64,000 nt of DNA from Elysia crispata (Eukaryota; Mollusca; Gastropoda; Plakobranchidae): contig JAWDGP010000540.1 of NCBI GenBank assembly GCA_033675545.1, forward strand, positions 163,501 to 227,500. Direction: 5' to 3'. A program made the translations under genes and the position numbers. The notes under the pieces were generated by a model, which was not told where the DNA came from, ran no database searches, and was given only the letters and a program-made list of their open reading frames with translations. Positions 1 through 10,040 of this stretch are shown one piece after another. Each line of letters opens with the position of its first letter. Position 1 is the first letter of the stretch.

Positions 1-179
1 AGGAGCTGGAGACACAGCGAGAGCCTGTGGGAGACAGGTCAGAGAGGGAGAACCATCTGTTGCACAGCACACCTTTGCAGGGTCACCAGGATATCGTCAA
101 TGATCTCACAGTTTGTCACAGTTCCCAGACTCTAGTCATATCTGCAGGTCGCAATGGACACATCAAAGTTTGGAAGTAG
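1..179 (+). CDS. PIK3R4: PIK3R4/VPS15 regulatory subunit of PI3-kinase, last coding exon (partial)
   Basis: The reading frame is open from the window edge (codons start at position 3) to a TAG at 177-179. It encodes about 58 residues ending in SAGRNGHIKVWK. A terminal WD40 blade that stops exactly at the tryptophan-lysine of the last strand, with a preceding 'HQDIVNDL' segment, is the known C-terminus of PIK3R4/VPS15, the pseudokinase-HEAT-WD40 scaffold of the class III PI3-kinase (VPS34) complexes in autophagy and endosomal sorting. The kinase-like, HEAT and earlier WD40 parts lie to the left of the window. Only a short piece is visible, so another WD40 protein is not fully excluded, but the ending fits PIK3R4 well. 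Confidence 0.72.
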   Translation, partial: ELETQREPVGDRSERENHLLHSTPLQGHQDIVNDLTVCHSSQTLVISAGRNGHIKVWK

Positions 180-471
180 TTTGCCGCCTTCTGGAGAAAA
201 TGATGGACTAGAAGATGAGTAAAAGAGACAAAGATGAGAGGAAGATTGATTGATTGAGTGAGGAAGTAATCTGTACTGTTAAATGGGTTGTGGTGGGAAG
301 CTTTGAAATGAAAGTCTTCCCTCAGTGTGAAAAAAAAGATGAAGTTGGTTGGGTTTTTTTTTTTTTTCGTTTTTTAATGGTAAAGAAATGTTTCTAATCA
401 TTATCGAGAGGAATTGAAAGATAAAATTTGCAAAGATTGGCAAATTATTATTATTCATATGAATAAATCAA

Positions 472-477
472 AAGATG
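472..477 (+). terminator. candidate poly(A) signal AATAAA (proximal)
   Basis: First canonical AATAAA after the PIK3R4 stop codon, 293 bp downstream, in a T/A-rich context. A second AATAAA follows at 578-583. Either could define a short 3' UTR. Confidence 0.35.
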
Positions 478-3400
478 ATTTAATATTTCATATACTATTT
501 TTAATTTACATAAGGAAACATTAGAAAATTTTTAATTACCATCTGCCCCAATATTATTTATAAAGATTGAAAAAAAAAATAAAAGTTCAAGTTTGATATA
601 GTTGAAACACAAGTTAATCAATAGTCGCTCAACAAGCAGGATCTATTTAGGCAAAGGGTGAATAAGCTTCAATGTAACTGTCTCTAGTTCATTAGTCCAT
701 AAGTTGTGGAATGTTATTTTATATCATGTTTGAATTCGTCTTTCAAAGTGAGCAATAGAAGAAATTTCTGTTGATAAGTTCATTCAAATTTTATATTTAT
801 TTAAGCTTCTATTGTTGTCGGTCAAGGTAGAATGATTATGAATGAATTTATCTTTCAACTTGTCATAATAGAAAATTACTGAGAGAGCAAGTTAAAAAAA
901 TTTTTTTTCAAGATGAGATTCCAAATTTGTTTTGAAAGTCTTATTGTTTACCAATGAGTATAATTAAGAATCTGATTTAAGAATTATATTTCACAAAATA
1001 ATTTATATGTTTTTCAATTGATTGAAAATGGAGCTTAGTTTGTGACACTTGGCATTTAAACACATATTAATTAACCCTTTTTTACGTAGACAAATTGTCT
1101 CCAGCTGTCTGAAGATTGTCTGCAGTTGATAAAACCTGGCATGGAAGGGACCAACTAGTATTCTAATTATTTTTTGTAATGTTTTCATTGCTGCTTTATC
1201 TTTCTCATCATCATCATCATCTTCGGATTGCCTCTCACCATTGATATAAACATCATCACCAAAGTATTATATTTGTATAAAAATGTTATCATAATTTTCA
1301 ACTTTACCACCATGAATCATAATTAACATTATGAAGATATGCATCTTCTCATATGTCAATAATGTTTTTTCCTCCTCAATTTATTGTCCTTTTCTAATTT
1401 GTAACTTTTTTTTTCTGCTTTTGTTCATGTCAATAGCTGTTTCTTAATGTTAAAATTAGTTATTACCCTGGCTTAGTCCAGAACAGAAATAATACATTTT
1501 TGGGGCATTCCAATTTAGCTGTTTTGATTTTATGTTACAAATAGATAAGTATTTGGGCTCGCAAGCAGATTTTTGGCATTGTAGAGTAATTTAATAACCT
1601 ACATTTGGCAAGGTATTTAGATAAGCAATGAGGTGCATATATATTTTTTTTTTTAATTTATGTTTTGAATGATTTTATCTATCCTCAAGAGATTTTTTCC
1701 CCCTTTTCTTCACTGCTACATTAGCATACATTGCTTTAATTCATAAATCTAAGGTTATCTTTGTTCATGGCTGTCAGTGTTACTGAAAGAACTTTGAGTT
1801 CCCACACTTAACAGAGGAAATCCTGCTCTAAAAACAAAGCAAAGTTCATGTGAAGCTTCTGGTTTCTTTTATACTGAATTGTTCCTCTAGTATAGCGAAG
1901 TGCCTTGGAATAATATAATTTCCCAGTAAAATCCAAGTTTTTTAGTGATTGTAGTAGGGTATATATATATATATATATTTCTATGTCCATATATTATAAA
2001 CACTTCATACCATCATAGGTGGCGCATGCTTCTCTCTTTCATCTTTCTTCATCTTTCTTTTTTGACTTATTTGAAAGAAATAATTATATAACTTTATTCA
2101 TCATAAAGAAAGTAATATTGCTGTCTGCCTGTGATTCAGACTCATTTTAAACGTGAGTGAAGCTCATAGATGTTAAGTCATAAGTCTTATTTTTTTTACT
2201 TATGACTTAAGATGTCTCTGTAACATGTGTCCAAAACTGTACCATTATCTTGTATATATTTTGTCTAAAAACAGGGTTTTCATATGTCACCATCTGAATC
2301 ATTTTCAACATTTCAAGCTGCTGCAAGTAGTGTAGCGGCTATATGAAATATCAGGGGAAAGTCACGAGGAGGAAGTAAAGAGAACAGCCATTGGAAAAAA
2401 GAATTCTCCTGTCTGCAAAGACACCAATGTTATTTTATGTTTGGATAGATGTCAGTTTGCTTTAGATTTTTTTAACTCTTTAACTCTTGTTCTTTCTAAC
2501 TGGAGGCAAATTTTTAAATGGAGATTTCACCATTGGTTCTTTAATCCTAATTGTTTCCTGTCTTGCTTTCACAGCTGGATCAAAGGAATGTTATGACAGA
2601 GGATATATTAACTCGTAGCTTTCTATATATATTAAAGATTTTAATACAGGTAGAGTAAAACTGGGCAGTAAGGGACAGCTTGCCTAAACAGTAAAAGCTA
2701 AAATAGTCACTGTCTTCTCTAACATAGCCTCAAATCTCAGTCTAGAGGGTTTGTTAAACCTGAGAGTAGAGAAGTGGACATTACCTTTCCTTGCCTTATT
2801 TTGTTAAGGCAAAGTGTTTTGTGCATGTGTTATTCTGGTTTTAACGTCAGACAATTGAATGATAGTGGAGGTTACACGCCAAGGCATTGTCTTAATGAAA
2901 ATAACATAATCAATCGAAGAACCTTTTTTCCTGTCTTGTGTTATGTTTTGATTTGGTTTTATTTTCGCTTTTTTAGGTCTAACTTGACCAAATTTCTCAG
3001 CTGAGAAATCCACATGTTGTGACAAGTGTAGTTTGATATTTTTTTTCTCATCTTTTTAAATGCTTTCGTTTTTTTAAATTTTGCTTTTTTATTATTTTGC
3101 GTGATTTTCATCATTTGAAATCTTGATAATTGTATTTTCTTAGTGATTGTGTTTTTTTTTTATTGCAAATGGTGGATGGTTGTGCAATATGTAAAGGCAA
3201 GAAACAAAAATTTTGTGAAAAACAGCATATCTTGGTTAAAATATCTTTTTTCTTTTATCTAGAGGTTGCGAAATAAATTAAATAGCTATTTGGCATCCCA
3301 TGGGAAAATACTTGTACATACAGGCTAAGTGGGAAAAAAAGATTTCATCGGGAGTTTTAACATAAGGAAAAAAACTTCATGATCATTTCCCTTGAAAATG

Positions 3401-4455
3401 GACTTTTCACCTTGTGGCTATCTCCATGTCATTCTTTTAATCTCCATCACTTAATTCTCCAATACAAAGATCTAAAGGCATTGATTTCTTATATGCAGTT
3501 CACTTGCTCTTACCGTTGTATTTCATAATTATCCTCTATTTCAGCAAAGCTGATTTTCATGACTTGATTATTTTCCATAGTAAAGTTAGAAGCATTTTTC
3601 CACATAGATTGGAACTGACTGCCAGCTATTGTTGCAATGTGTGGATGATTTGTTCGAAAAGAAAACCGCAATGGTGTTTGTAATAGGTGCTAAGAGTTTA
3701 AGGCCTGAAGAATTATATTTTCTTGACTATTTATCTTTTTTTGTAAATTTTTCTTTTTTCCATTTGATTTGTCTCATGAGCAATCATCTGAAATCGATTT
3801 TTTTTATAGAATGGATTGTGTTGCTACATTGTATTACATTTTTTTTCTATTTTTGTTTCTTGAATCCTTTAATAGTTTGTTTTATTGATGTAATTCTTTT
3901 AGTAATGTCTCACTTTTCCCCAACTCTATCAAGATGTGAGGCGTTCTCTCACTCACTGTAGGATTGTGCACAATAATTTTTTATTTTCAACACATCTGTC
4001 TCTTCATGTATATTTGTTGCACAATGCACAATGGTAATTGATGTCGGTGGAAAAAATCATATGATCATGCAAGCTACTAATGGTGGACTTTCAATAGCTT
4101 GAAACTGTAATGAAAATTGGGAATTGCCTTCCATCTACATGTTCATATTTTAAACAACTGGAAATGATGTGTTCAGAACTTTTACAAGTTGTGGGGTAAA
4201 ATTTCCTCTTTTGCAAAATTACTTTTTGAAATGGCAACCTCTTGTCTGATACCACCATAGAGCATTGTTTGTAGCCAAAGAACATGTATTACAAAGCTGT
4301 TTAAAATTTATCTTTTTTTGTTAGTTTCTACCATTCCAAATTATTTCTTGTATTTGATGTTCAACAAGCATTTTTGTTTTATTTATGTCTTATGCCATAC
4401 CTTAATAATGATGGCACTTGCTGGAAATTTGCAATATACTTTTGTAAAGGAATGA

Positions 4456-4461
4456 AATAAA
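4456..4461 (+). terminator. candidate poly(A) signal AATAAA (distal)
   Basis: AATAAA inside AAATAAAATGC, followed by a purine-rich stretch and then a T-run from 4499. It is the last canonical signal before the repeat-rich DNA begins near 4.9 kb, so it could end a long 3' UTR. Usage cannot be decided from sequence. Confidence 0.25.
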
Positions 4462-4897
4462 ATGCAAAGCCTTACAAGGAAGTAGACTCCTTAGAATTGT
4501 TTTTTTTTTTTAACAATTTAGTGCAATGTTAAAAAAAATTCTAGTTCTTCTTAAAAGATAAATGCTTATGAATGTTGAAGTGGACCTCTCTAGAACATAA
4601 AGGTCACCAAAATCATTGTGAAAAACTAGTGTAAAGACTTGGTTAGAAAAAACAGCAACACTCATATAGGGACTTAGTTAGGAAAAAAAAAACATCCATA
4701 GAGAAGAAATGGTGTGTCCAGGTTGGAAAATACTTGAGGCAAAGCTGAAACAAATTGAAAGGGAGAGTCTTGCAGTGCTGAAATTAGGAGAGTAAACAAA
4801 AACAAAGAAAAATTGGATTCAACATAAATATTTTTTTTTACTTACGGTTTTGCAGATTTGTAATGGCATTGAACAAATTATTGTCAAATATGTAATT

Positions 4898-4983
4898 ACA
4901 TATAGTTTGAAAATTAATTCAAACAATTGATAGGATTACTCAACTGTGGGAGCTTTTCATAGTTGTAGACAATCTCACCTTTG
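4898..4983 (+). mobile_element. Penelope-like element tail fragment
   Basis: This stretch matches the terminal region of the retroelement at 56.17 kb. Both start AGTTTGAA, then share TTGAT, the block CTCAACTGTGGGAGC, and CATA..TAGA..ATC..ACCTT in the same order and spacing. It is diverged and lacks coding sequence, so it is an old fragment. In the intact copies this block is the outer (3') end of the element. Confidence 0.55.
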
Positions 4984-5228
4984 TTGAGTTGAAACCATAA
5001 GTTTTGCTTCGTCTATCAGAGCCAGAGTTGAAAAAAAAAGGTTTTTCATCGCCGTTTTTTTGACGAATTGTTCTGTTTAGTTCACTAAGGATTTAATGTA
5101 TTGTTTTTCACTGCATATGGATAAGTTTTTTGTAGAGTATCCAAGAATTATTTGCTCCAGGGTTAAGTTTAGATCTGTTATCATTGTCCTCAAAAGTGCT
5201 AAAAAATCTTCTTGGAGCTAATTAGTAA

Positions 5229-5336
5229 AATTAAATTAATTGAAAAAATTGATAGGAGTGTTCAACATTGGGAGTTTTTCATAGTTGTAGATGATCATGC
5301 AGAGGCTTTAAGGTAAGTTCGTCTACAACTATGTAA
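5229..5336 (+). mobile_element. second element-tail fragment with foldback
   Basis: A more diverged relative of the fragment at 4898 (TTGATAGGAGTGTTCAACATTGGGAG...). From 5280 to 5333 it forms a hairpin: CATAGTTGTAGATGA pairs with TCGTCTACAACTATG at 14 of 15 positions around a loop of about 24 nt. Confidence 0.45.
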
Positions 5337-5367
5337 ATCGTTAAAGGAATCTCCTTGAATATTAAAT

Positions 5368-5668
5368 AATGACAAATCCTGTTTGTCAGACTGAAAGAAC
5401 TCTCCCCTGAAGAGTAAATGATGACCCCTGTTTGTCAAACTCAAAGAACTTCTCCCAGAACGTTTAATAATGACAAACCTATTTCTAAAAACTCAAAGAA
5501 CTCTTCCCTGATCAGTAAATAATAAAAAAACCTGTTTGTAAAAACTTAAGAACTTTCCTGAACAGTAAATAATGACAAAACTTTTCGTAAAAACTTAAGA
5601 ACTCTTCCCTGAACAGTAAATAATGACAAAACTTTTCGTAAAAACTTAAGAACTCTTCCCTGAACAGT
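5368..5668. repeat. diverged ~51-bp tandem repeat (about 6 units)
   Basis: Units share TAATGACAAA...AACTCTTCCCTGAACAGTA in the order anti-AACTT-CCCTG-AGTA. The last two units (about 5568-5668) are almost identical, the upstream ones progressively diverged. The array runs without a break into the 46-bp array to the right, which keeps the AAATAATGACAA start of the unit. Confidence 0.8.
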
Positions 5669-6282
5669 AAATAATGACAAGCCCTGCTGACCAAACGATC
5701 GTCCCCACCACTGTAAATAATGACAAGCCCTGCTGACCAAACGATCGTCCCCACCACTGTAAATAATGACAAGCCCTGCTGACCAAACGATCGTCCCCAC
5801 CACTGTAAATAATGACAAGCCCTGCTGACCAAACGATCGTCCCCACCACTGTAAATAATGACAAGCCCTGCTGACCAAACGATCGTCCCCACCACTGTAA
5901 ATAATGACAAGCCCTGCTGACCAAACGATCGTCCCCACCACTGTAAATAATGACAAGCCCTGCTGACCAAACGATCGTCCCCACCACTGTAAATAATGAC
6001 AAGCCCTGCTGACCAAACGATCGTCCCCACCACTGTAAATAATGATAGACCCTGCTGACCGAACGATCGTCCCCACCACTGTAAATAATGACAGACCCTG
6101 CTGACCAAACGATCGTCCCCACCACTGTAAATAATGACAAGCCCTGCTGACCAAACGATCGTCCCCACCACTGTAAATAATGACAGACCCTGCTGACCAA
6201 ACGATCGTCCCCACCACTGTAAATAATGACAAGCCCTGCTGACCAAACGATCGTCCCCACCACTGTAAATAATGACAAGCCC
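5669..6282. repeat. 46-bp minisatellite, about 13 copies
   Basis: Unit begins AAATAATGACAAGCCCTGCT and ends CCCCACCACTGT; successive GCCCTGCTGA blocks are 46 bp apart (5681, 5727 ...). Copies differ by only a few substitutions (for example AGACC for AAGCC near 6045-6100 and 6182). Each unit contains the palindrome ACGATCGT. Because 46 is not a multiple of 3 and the unit lacks stops on the minus strand, three overlapping minus-strand frames stay open; they all read the same permuted peptide and are not evidence of a gene. Confidence 0.95.
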
Positions 6283-6922
6283 TTTGGTGTGATAGGAATC
6301 GCTCCAGGACAGCAGGTAAGGACAAGTGATCATGATGCATTGATAAAATCAAATAATGTGCTTGACTCGCCATGCTTGGTTGTTTCATGACATATTTTCA
6401 GTACATGCACGTGTGCTTTAGAGGAACCAGAATAAATTTGGTTCTTCATACTTATGGTTAGTCAGCTTCTGTTATCTTCATTGAGGAAATATCAAAGAGT
6501 GTTGTATAAATGTAAGATTTGTCAATAAGACCTTCAAGCTTGTGCACCTGGCCCGCACATAATGACGACAAGAAATTACATGTTATATCAAAATAAGAAT
6601 CTAAGTTAAAATTGCTCTACTGACTGCTTTGTCCAATATCTGCGCCGGACCTAGCTTATGCTTTAATTATCCGCCGACACTATGCGATTTGTAGACTGAT
6701 TGGGTAAGTGTAAGTAGGTGATGATGACACAGGGCCATTAAAACCATTTCTGTCATCAACAGATCAAACTGGAGTCTGTATATCTCAGGTCTACCGTGGG
6801 ACAGTAGTAGGGAATTCTTTAACAATCAAATGAAATGTTGACATATTCGGTCCAATTAAAATTGCATGGGAATATTTAAGGAAAATACTTGTGGAATGGG
6901 AATGAGCGAGGTCGCGGTTGCC

Positions 6923-6923
<1 letters not shown>
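6283..6923. other. unique intergenic DNA
   Basis: No recognisable gene or repeat; codon-free AT-rich sequence between the 46-bp array and the (GA)n tract. Confidence 0.5.
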
Positions 6924-7008
<85 letters not shown>

Positions 7009-7016
7009 GAGAGAGA
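6924..7016. repeat. (GA)n microsatellite
   Basis: About 45 GA dinucleotides with one CA interruption, followed by purine-rich DNA to about 7320. Confidence 0.98.
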
Positions 7017-8092
7017 AAAGAAACAATGCCTTTGAAAAAAAATTAAAAGAAATCTTGAAGTAGGGAGGAGAGGTTGCCGAAAGATAAACATAAGGCTCAG
7101 CGAAGAAAGGAAAGGATTCAGAGAAATTAAACAAAAATAATCTTTGAGATGTAAAAATAGATATGATACTCAGACAAAGAAAAAAAAATAGCATTTATAA
7201 AATAAAGAGATTAATGGAAGTAATAGGAAGGAAAGAATGAGTGAGGGAAAAAAAAAAAGAAAGCAACTAACTAGGAATGAGAGGAAAAGACGAAGGGAGG
7301 AGCAGAGGAAGAAAAATAAACACCATCCTTTCTCATCTGAAGTGTCGGCTTTTATTTGATTGAAAAAAAAAATTACACGAGGGCAACGAAACTCTGGCAA
7401 CAGTTACTGTGGGCGGAGCAAATAGAGTCACGTGTCCCATACGGCTGCACTAGTTCATGACCGCACAGGCCAGTTCTGTATTACTGACTTTGACGTGGTG
7501 GCAACACAGTAAAGCATGGCATGTTTGGCTATGAAATTGGGATAATACAACTGCTGGTCGTAGAAGCAGAGACACTCGGCGCTTCTTATCCTGACTGCAC
7601 AGTTGACGTCTTGACGATGGCTTTCCGTCAAGCCATAGATAGGGCTAGACTGATGGAGTCCAAGCCCGAAGTGTGATAGACTCAGCCAGGAACTAAATCG
7701 GAAACGTCGTTATTTTCAGCCAAGACCTGCTATAATTAGCTTGCCTTGTTTCGGCCCGAAGTTCGATTCTGAATGCTGTAAAAAGACACAAAGCTACTCC
7801 GCGCTCTGGAAAGTCAAGGTTGAAATAGAAAACACTCTGGTGTATTTTGATTCGACAGGTGAAAATCTCCCCCCCCCTATCTTTTTTTTTTTCTAACACA
7901 CACGCACACACTCCTCGTTCTCCCTCGAGACTATTATTGTGGATCGAGTTAAGTGTGTGGAACAGACTTTCCTATAGAGTATAGAAGATGAATGTATAAT
8001 TTGCTTTTACCTATCTCTCCGCAATCTTTTTTTTCTTACTTCCGAAGCCAAAGACAGCTCAGAGAGCAGAGAGCTGGAGGAGCAATAATTAT
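7017..8092. other. intergenic DNA, purine-rich then unique
   Basis: 7017-7320 is A/G-rich; 7320-8092 is unique with a short poly-C/poly-T stretch near 7868-7892. No supported gene. The minus-strand open frame at 7693-7911 resembles no family I recognise. Confidence 0.45.
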
Positions 8093-9312
8093 GTACGTAT
8101 TTTGTTTCTCTACCCATAGTCTCTAGCTTAATTAGCGCCTATTTTGTTTCTCTACCCTTTGTCTCTAGCTTAATTAGTGCCTATTTTGTTTCTCTACCCT
8201 TTGTCTCTAGCTTAATTAGCGCCTATTTTGTTTCTCTACCCTTTGTCTCTAGCTTAATTAGCGCCTATTTTGTTTCTCTACCCTTTGTCTCTAGCTTAAT
8301 TAGTGCCTATTTTGTTTCTCTACCCTTTGTCTCTAACTTAATTAGTGCCTATTTTGTTTCTCTACCCTTTGTCTCTAGCTTAATTAGCGCCTATTTTGTT
8401 TCTCTACCCTTTGTCTCTAGCTTAATTAGCGCCTATTTTGTTTCTCTACCCTTTGTCTCTAACTTAATTAGTGCCTATTTTGTTTCTCTATCCTTTGTCT
8501 CTAGCTTAATTAGCGCCTATTTTGTTTCTCTACCCTTTGCCTCTAGCTTAATTAGCGCCTATTTTGTTTCTCTACCCTTTGTCTCTAGCTTAATTAGCGC
8601 CTATTTTGTTTCTCTACCCTTTGTCTCTAGCTTAATTAGCGCCTATTTTGTTTCTCTACCCTTTGTCTCTAGCTTAATTAGCGCCTATTTTGTTTCTCTA
8701 CCCTTTGTCTCTAACTTAATTAGCGCTTATTTTGTTCCTCTACCCTTTGTCTCTAGCTTAATTAGCGCCTATTTGTTCCTCTACCCTTTGTCTCTAGCTT
8801 TATTAGCGCCTATTTTGTTCCTCTACCCTTTGCCTCTAGCTTTATTAGCGCCTATTTGTTCCTCTACCCGTTGCCTCTAGCTTAATTAGCGCTTATTTTG
8901 TTCCTTTACCCTTTGTCTCTAGCTTAATTAGCGCCTATTTTGTTTCTCTACCCTTTGTCTCTAACTTAATTAGTGCCTATTTTGTTTCTCTACCCTTTGT
9001 CTCTAGCTTAATTAGCGCCTATTTGTTCCTCTATCCTTTGTCTCTAGCTTAATTAGCGCTTATTTTGTTTCTCTACGCTTTGTCTCTAGCTTAATTAGCG
9101 GCTATTTTTTTTCTCTGCCCTTTGTCTCTAGCTTAATTAGCGCCTATTTTTTTTTCTCTACCCTTTGTCTAGCTTAATTAGCGCCTATTTTGTTTCTCTA
9201 CCCTTTGTCTCTAGCTTAATTAGCGCCTATTTTGTTTCTCTACCCTTTGTCTCTAGCTTAATTAGTGCCTATTTTGTTTCTCTACGCTTTGTCTCTAGCT
9301 TAATTAGCGCCT
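8093..9312. repeat. 42-bp minisatellite, about 29 copies
   Basis: Core unit reads TTAGCGCCTATTTTGTTTCT followed by CTACCCTTTGTCTCTAGCTTAA, period 42 bp (GTCTCTAG at 8161 and 8203). Variants include GTGCC for GCGCC, AACTTAA for AGCTTAA and TTGTTCC for TTTGTTTC; variants cluster in neighbouring units (for example TTGTTCC at 8733-9040), the signature of local duplication. Several 1-bp indels occur in the right half. A 42-bp unit is 14 codons, but most frames are stopped by TAA/TAG. Confidence 0.97.
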
Positions 9313-9369
9313 CTACCTCCAGTGACTGGCAGTTCTACTGTCGCTCACGGCCCAGTTAACCATTAATAT

Positions 9370-9389
9370 CACACACACACACACACACA
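9370..9389. repeat. (CA)n microsatellite
   Basis: About ten CA units directly right of the 42-bp array. Confidence 0.9.
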
Positions 9390-9930
9390 AGACGACTCAT
9401 AAATTACACCCACTCACACATTAGTGTAATCGCTGGAACAGCGGGGTAGAAAACCGCAAGGTGGAGCTGCTCACCTTTTATTTATTTCTTCTATTTCGAT
9501 AGCTAGTCAACATCATCAATGTTCAATATTTCTAGAACTTCAGTGGTCACATTTTGTCTCTTTCAACCCCAGAAACGCAGAATCCTATAGCTACAGAGGT
9601 GGACTAGCTGTAAAAGTTGCCGCAACAGAGAGGGTTCCACCCTTCCCCTCAACACACACATACACACATGTGATCAGGCACTTCCCCTCTTTCAGCAGCA
9701 ACAGACCACCAACATCATTGAATTTTTGCATCAAGAACTTCTTCCAATACGTGATGAACAAAATGCAGATAAGATGCTAATCAAGATGAAAATATTTAAC
9801 GCTAACCAAGTCTTTACTAAGTCCTTTCGCCGCAGCTCGCCATTGAAACTTTTTTTGTAAATTATCAGACCGTTGAACAGTATTTAGGGATGTGTAATGT
9901 TGCTTTATTGGTAGCTTGACGCAAATTTCT
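9390..9930. other. intergenic DNA
   Basis: Unique sequence without a supported gene or repeat, apart from a short CA-rich patch near 9650-9668. Confidence 0.4.
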
Positions 9931-9932
9931 TA

Positions 9933-10023
<91 letters not shown>

Positions 10024-10040
10024 CTATCTATCTATCTATG
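9931..10040. repeat. (CT)n followed by (ATCT)n
   Basis: About 43 CT dinucleotides (one TTT interruption at about 9952) passing into five TATC units at 10018-10039. Confidence 0.97.

Larger units (their letters stand above)
180..4470 (+). other. 3' UTR / 3' flank of PIK3R4-like gene
   Basis: AT-rich DNA with many T and A runs and no credible coding frame. It probably starts as the 3' UTR of the gene ending at 179. Its end is not determinable from sequence; candidate poly(A) signals are at 472-477, 578-583, 3272-3277 and 4456-4461. Short (TA)n at about 1961-1978 and a CAT run near 1205 are the only simple repeats of note. Confidence 0.5.

Noticed and set aside
5512-6388. Three overlapping minus-strand frames of 210-280 codons
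   Set aside because: Shadow of the 46-bp array; identical peptide in three frames.
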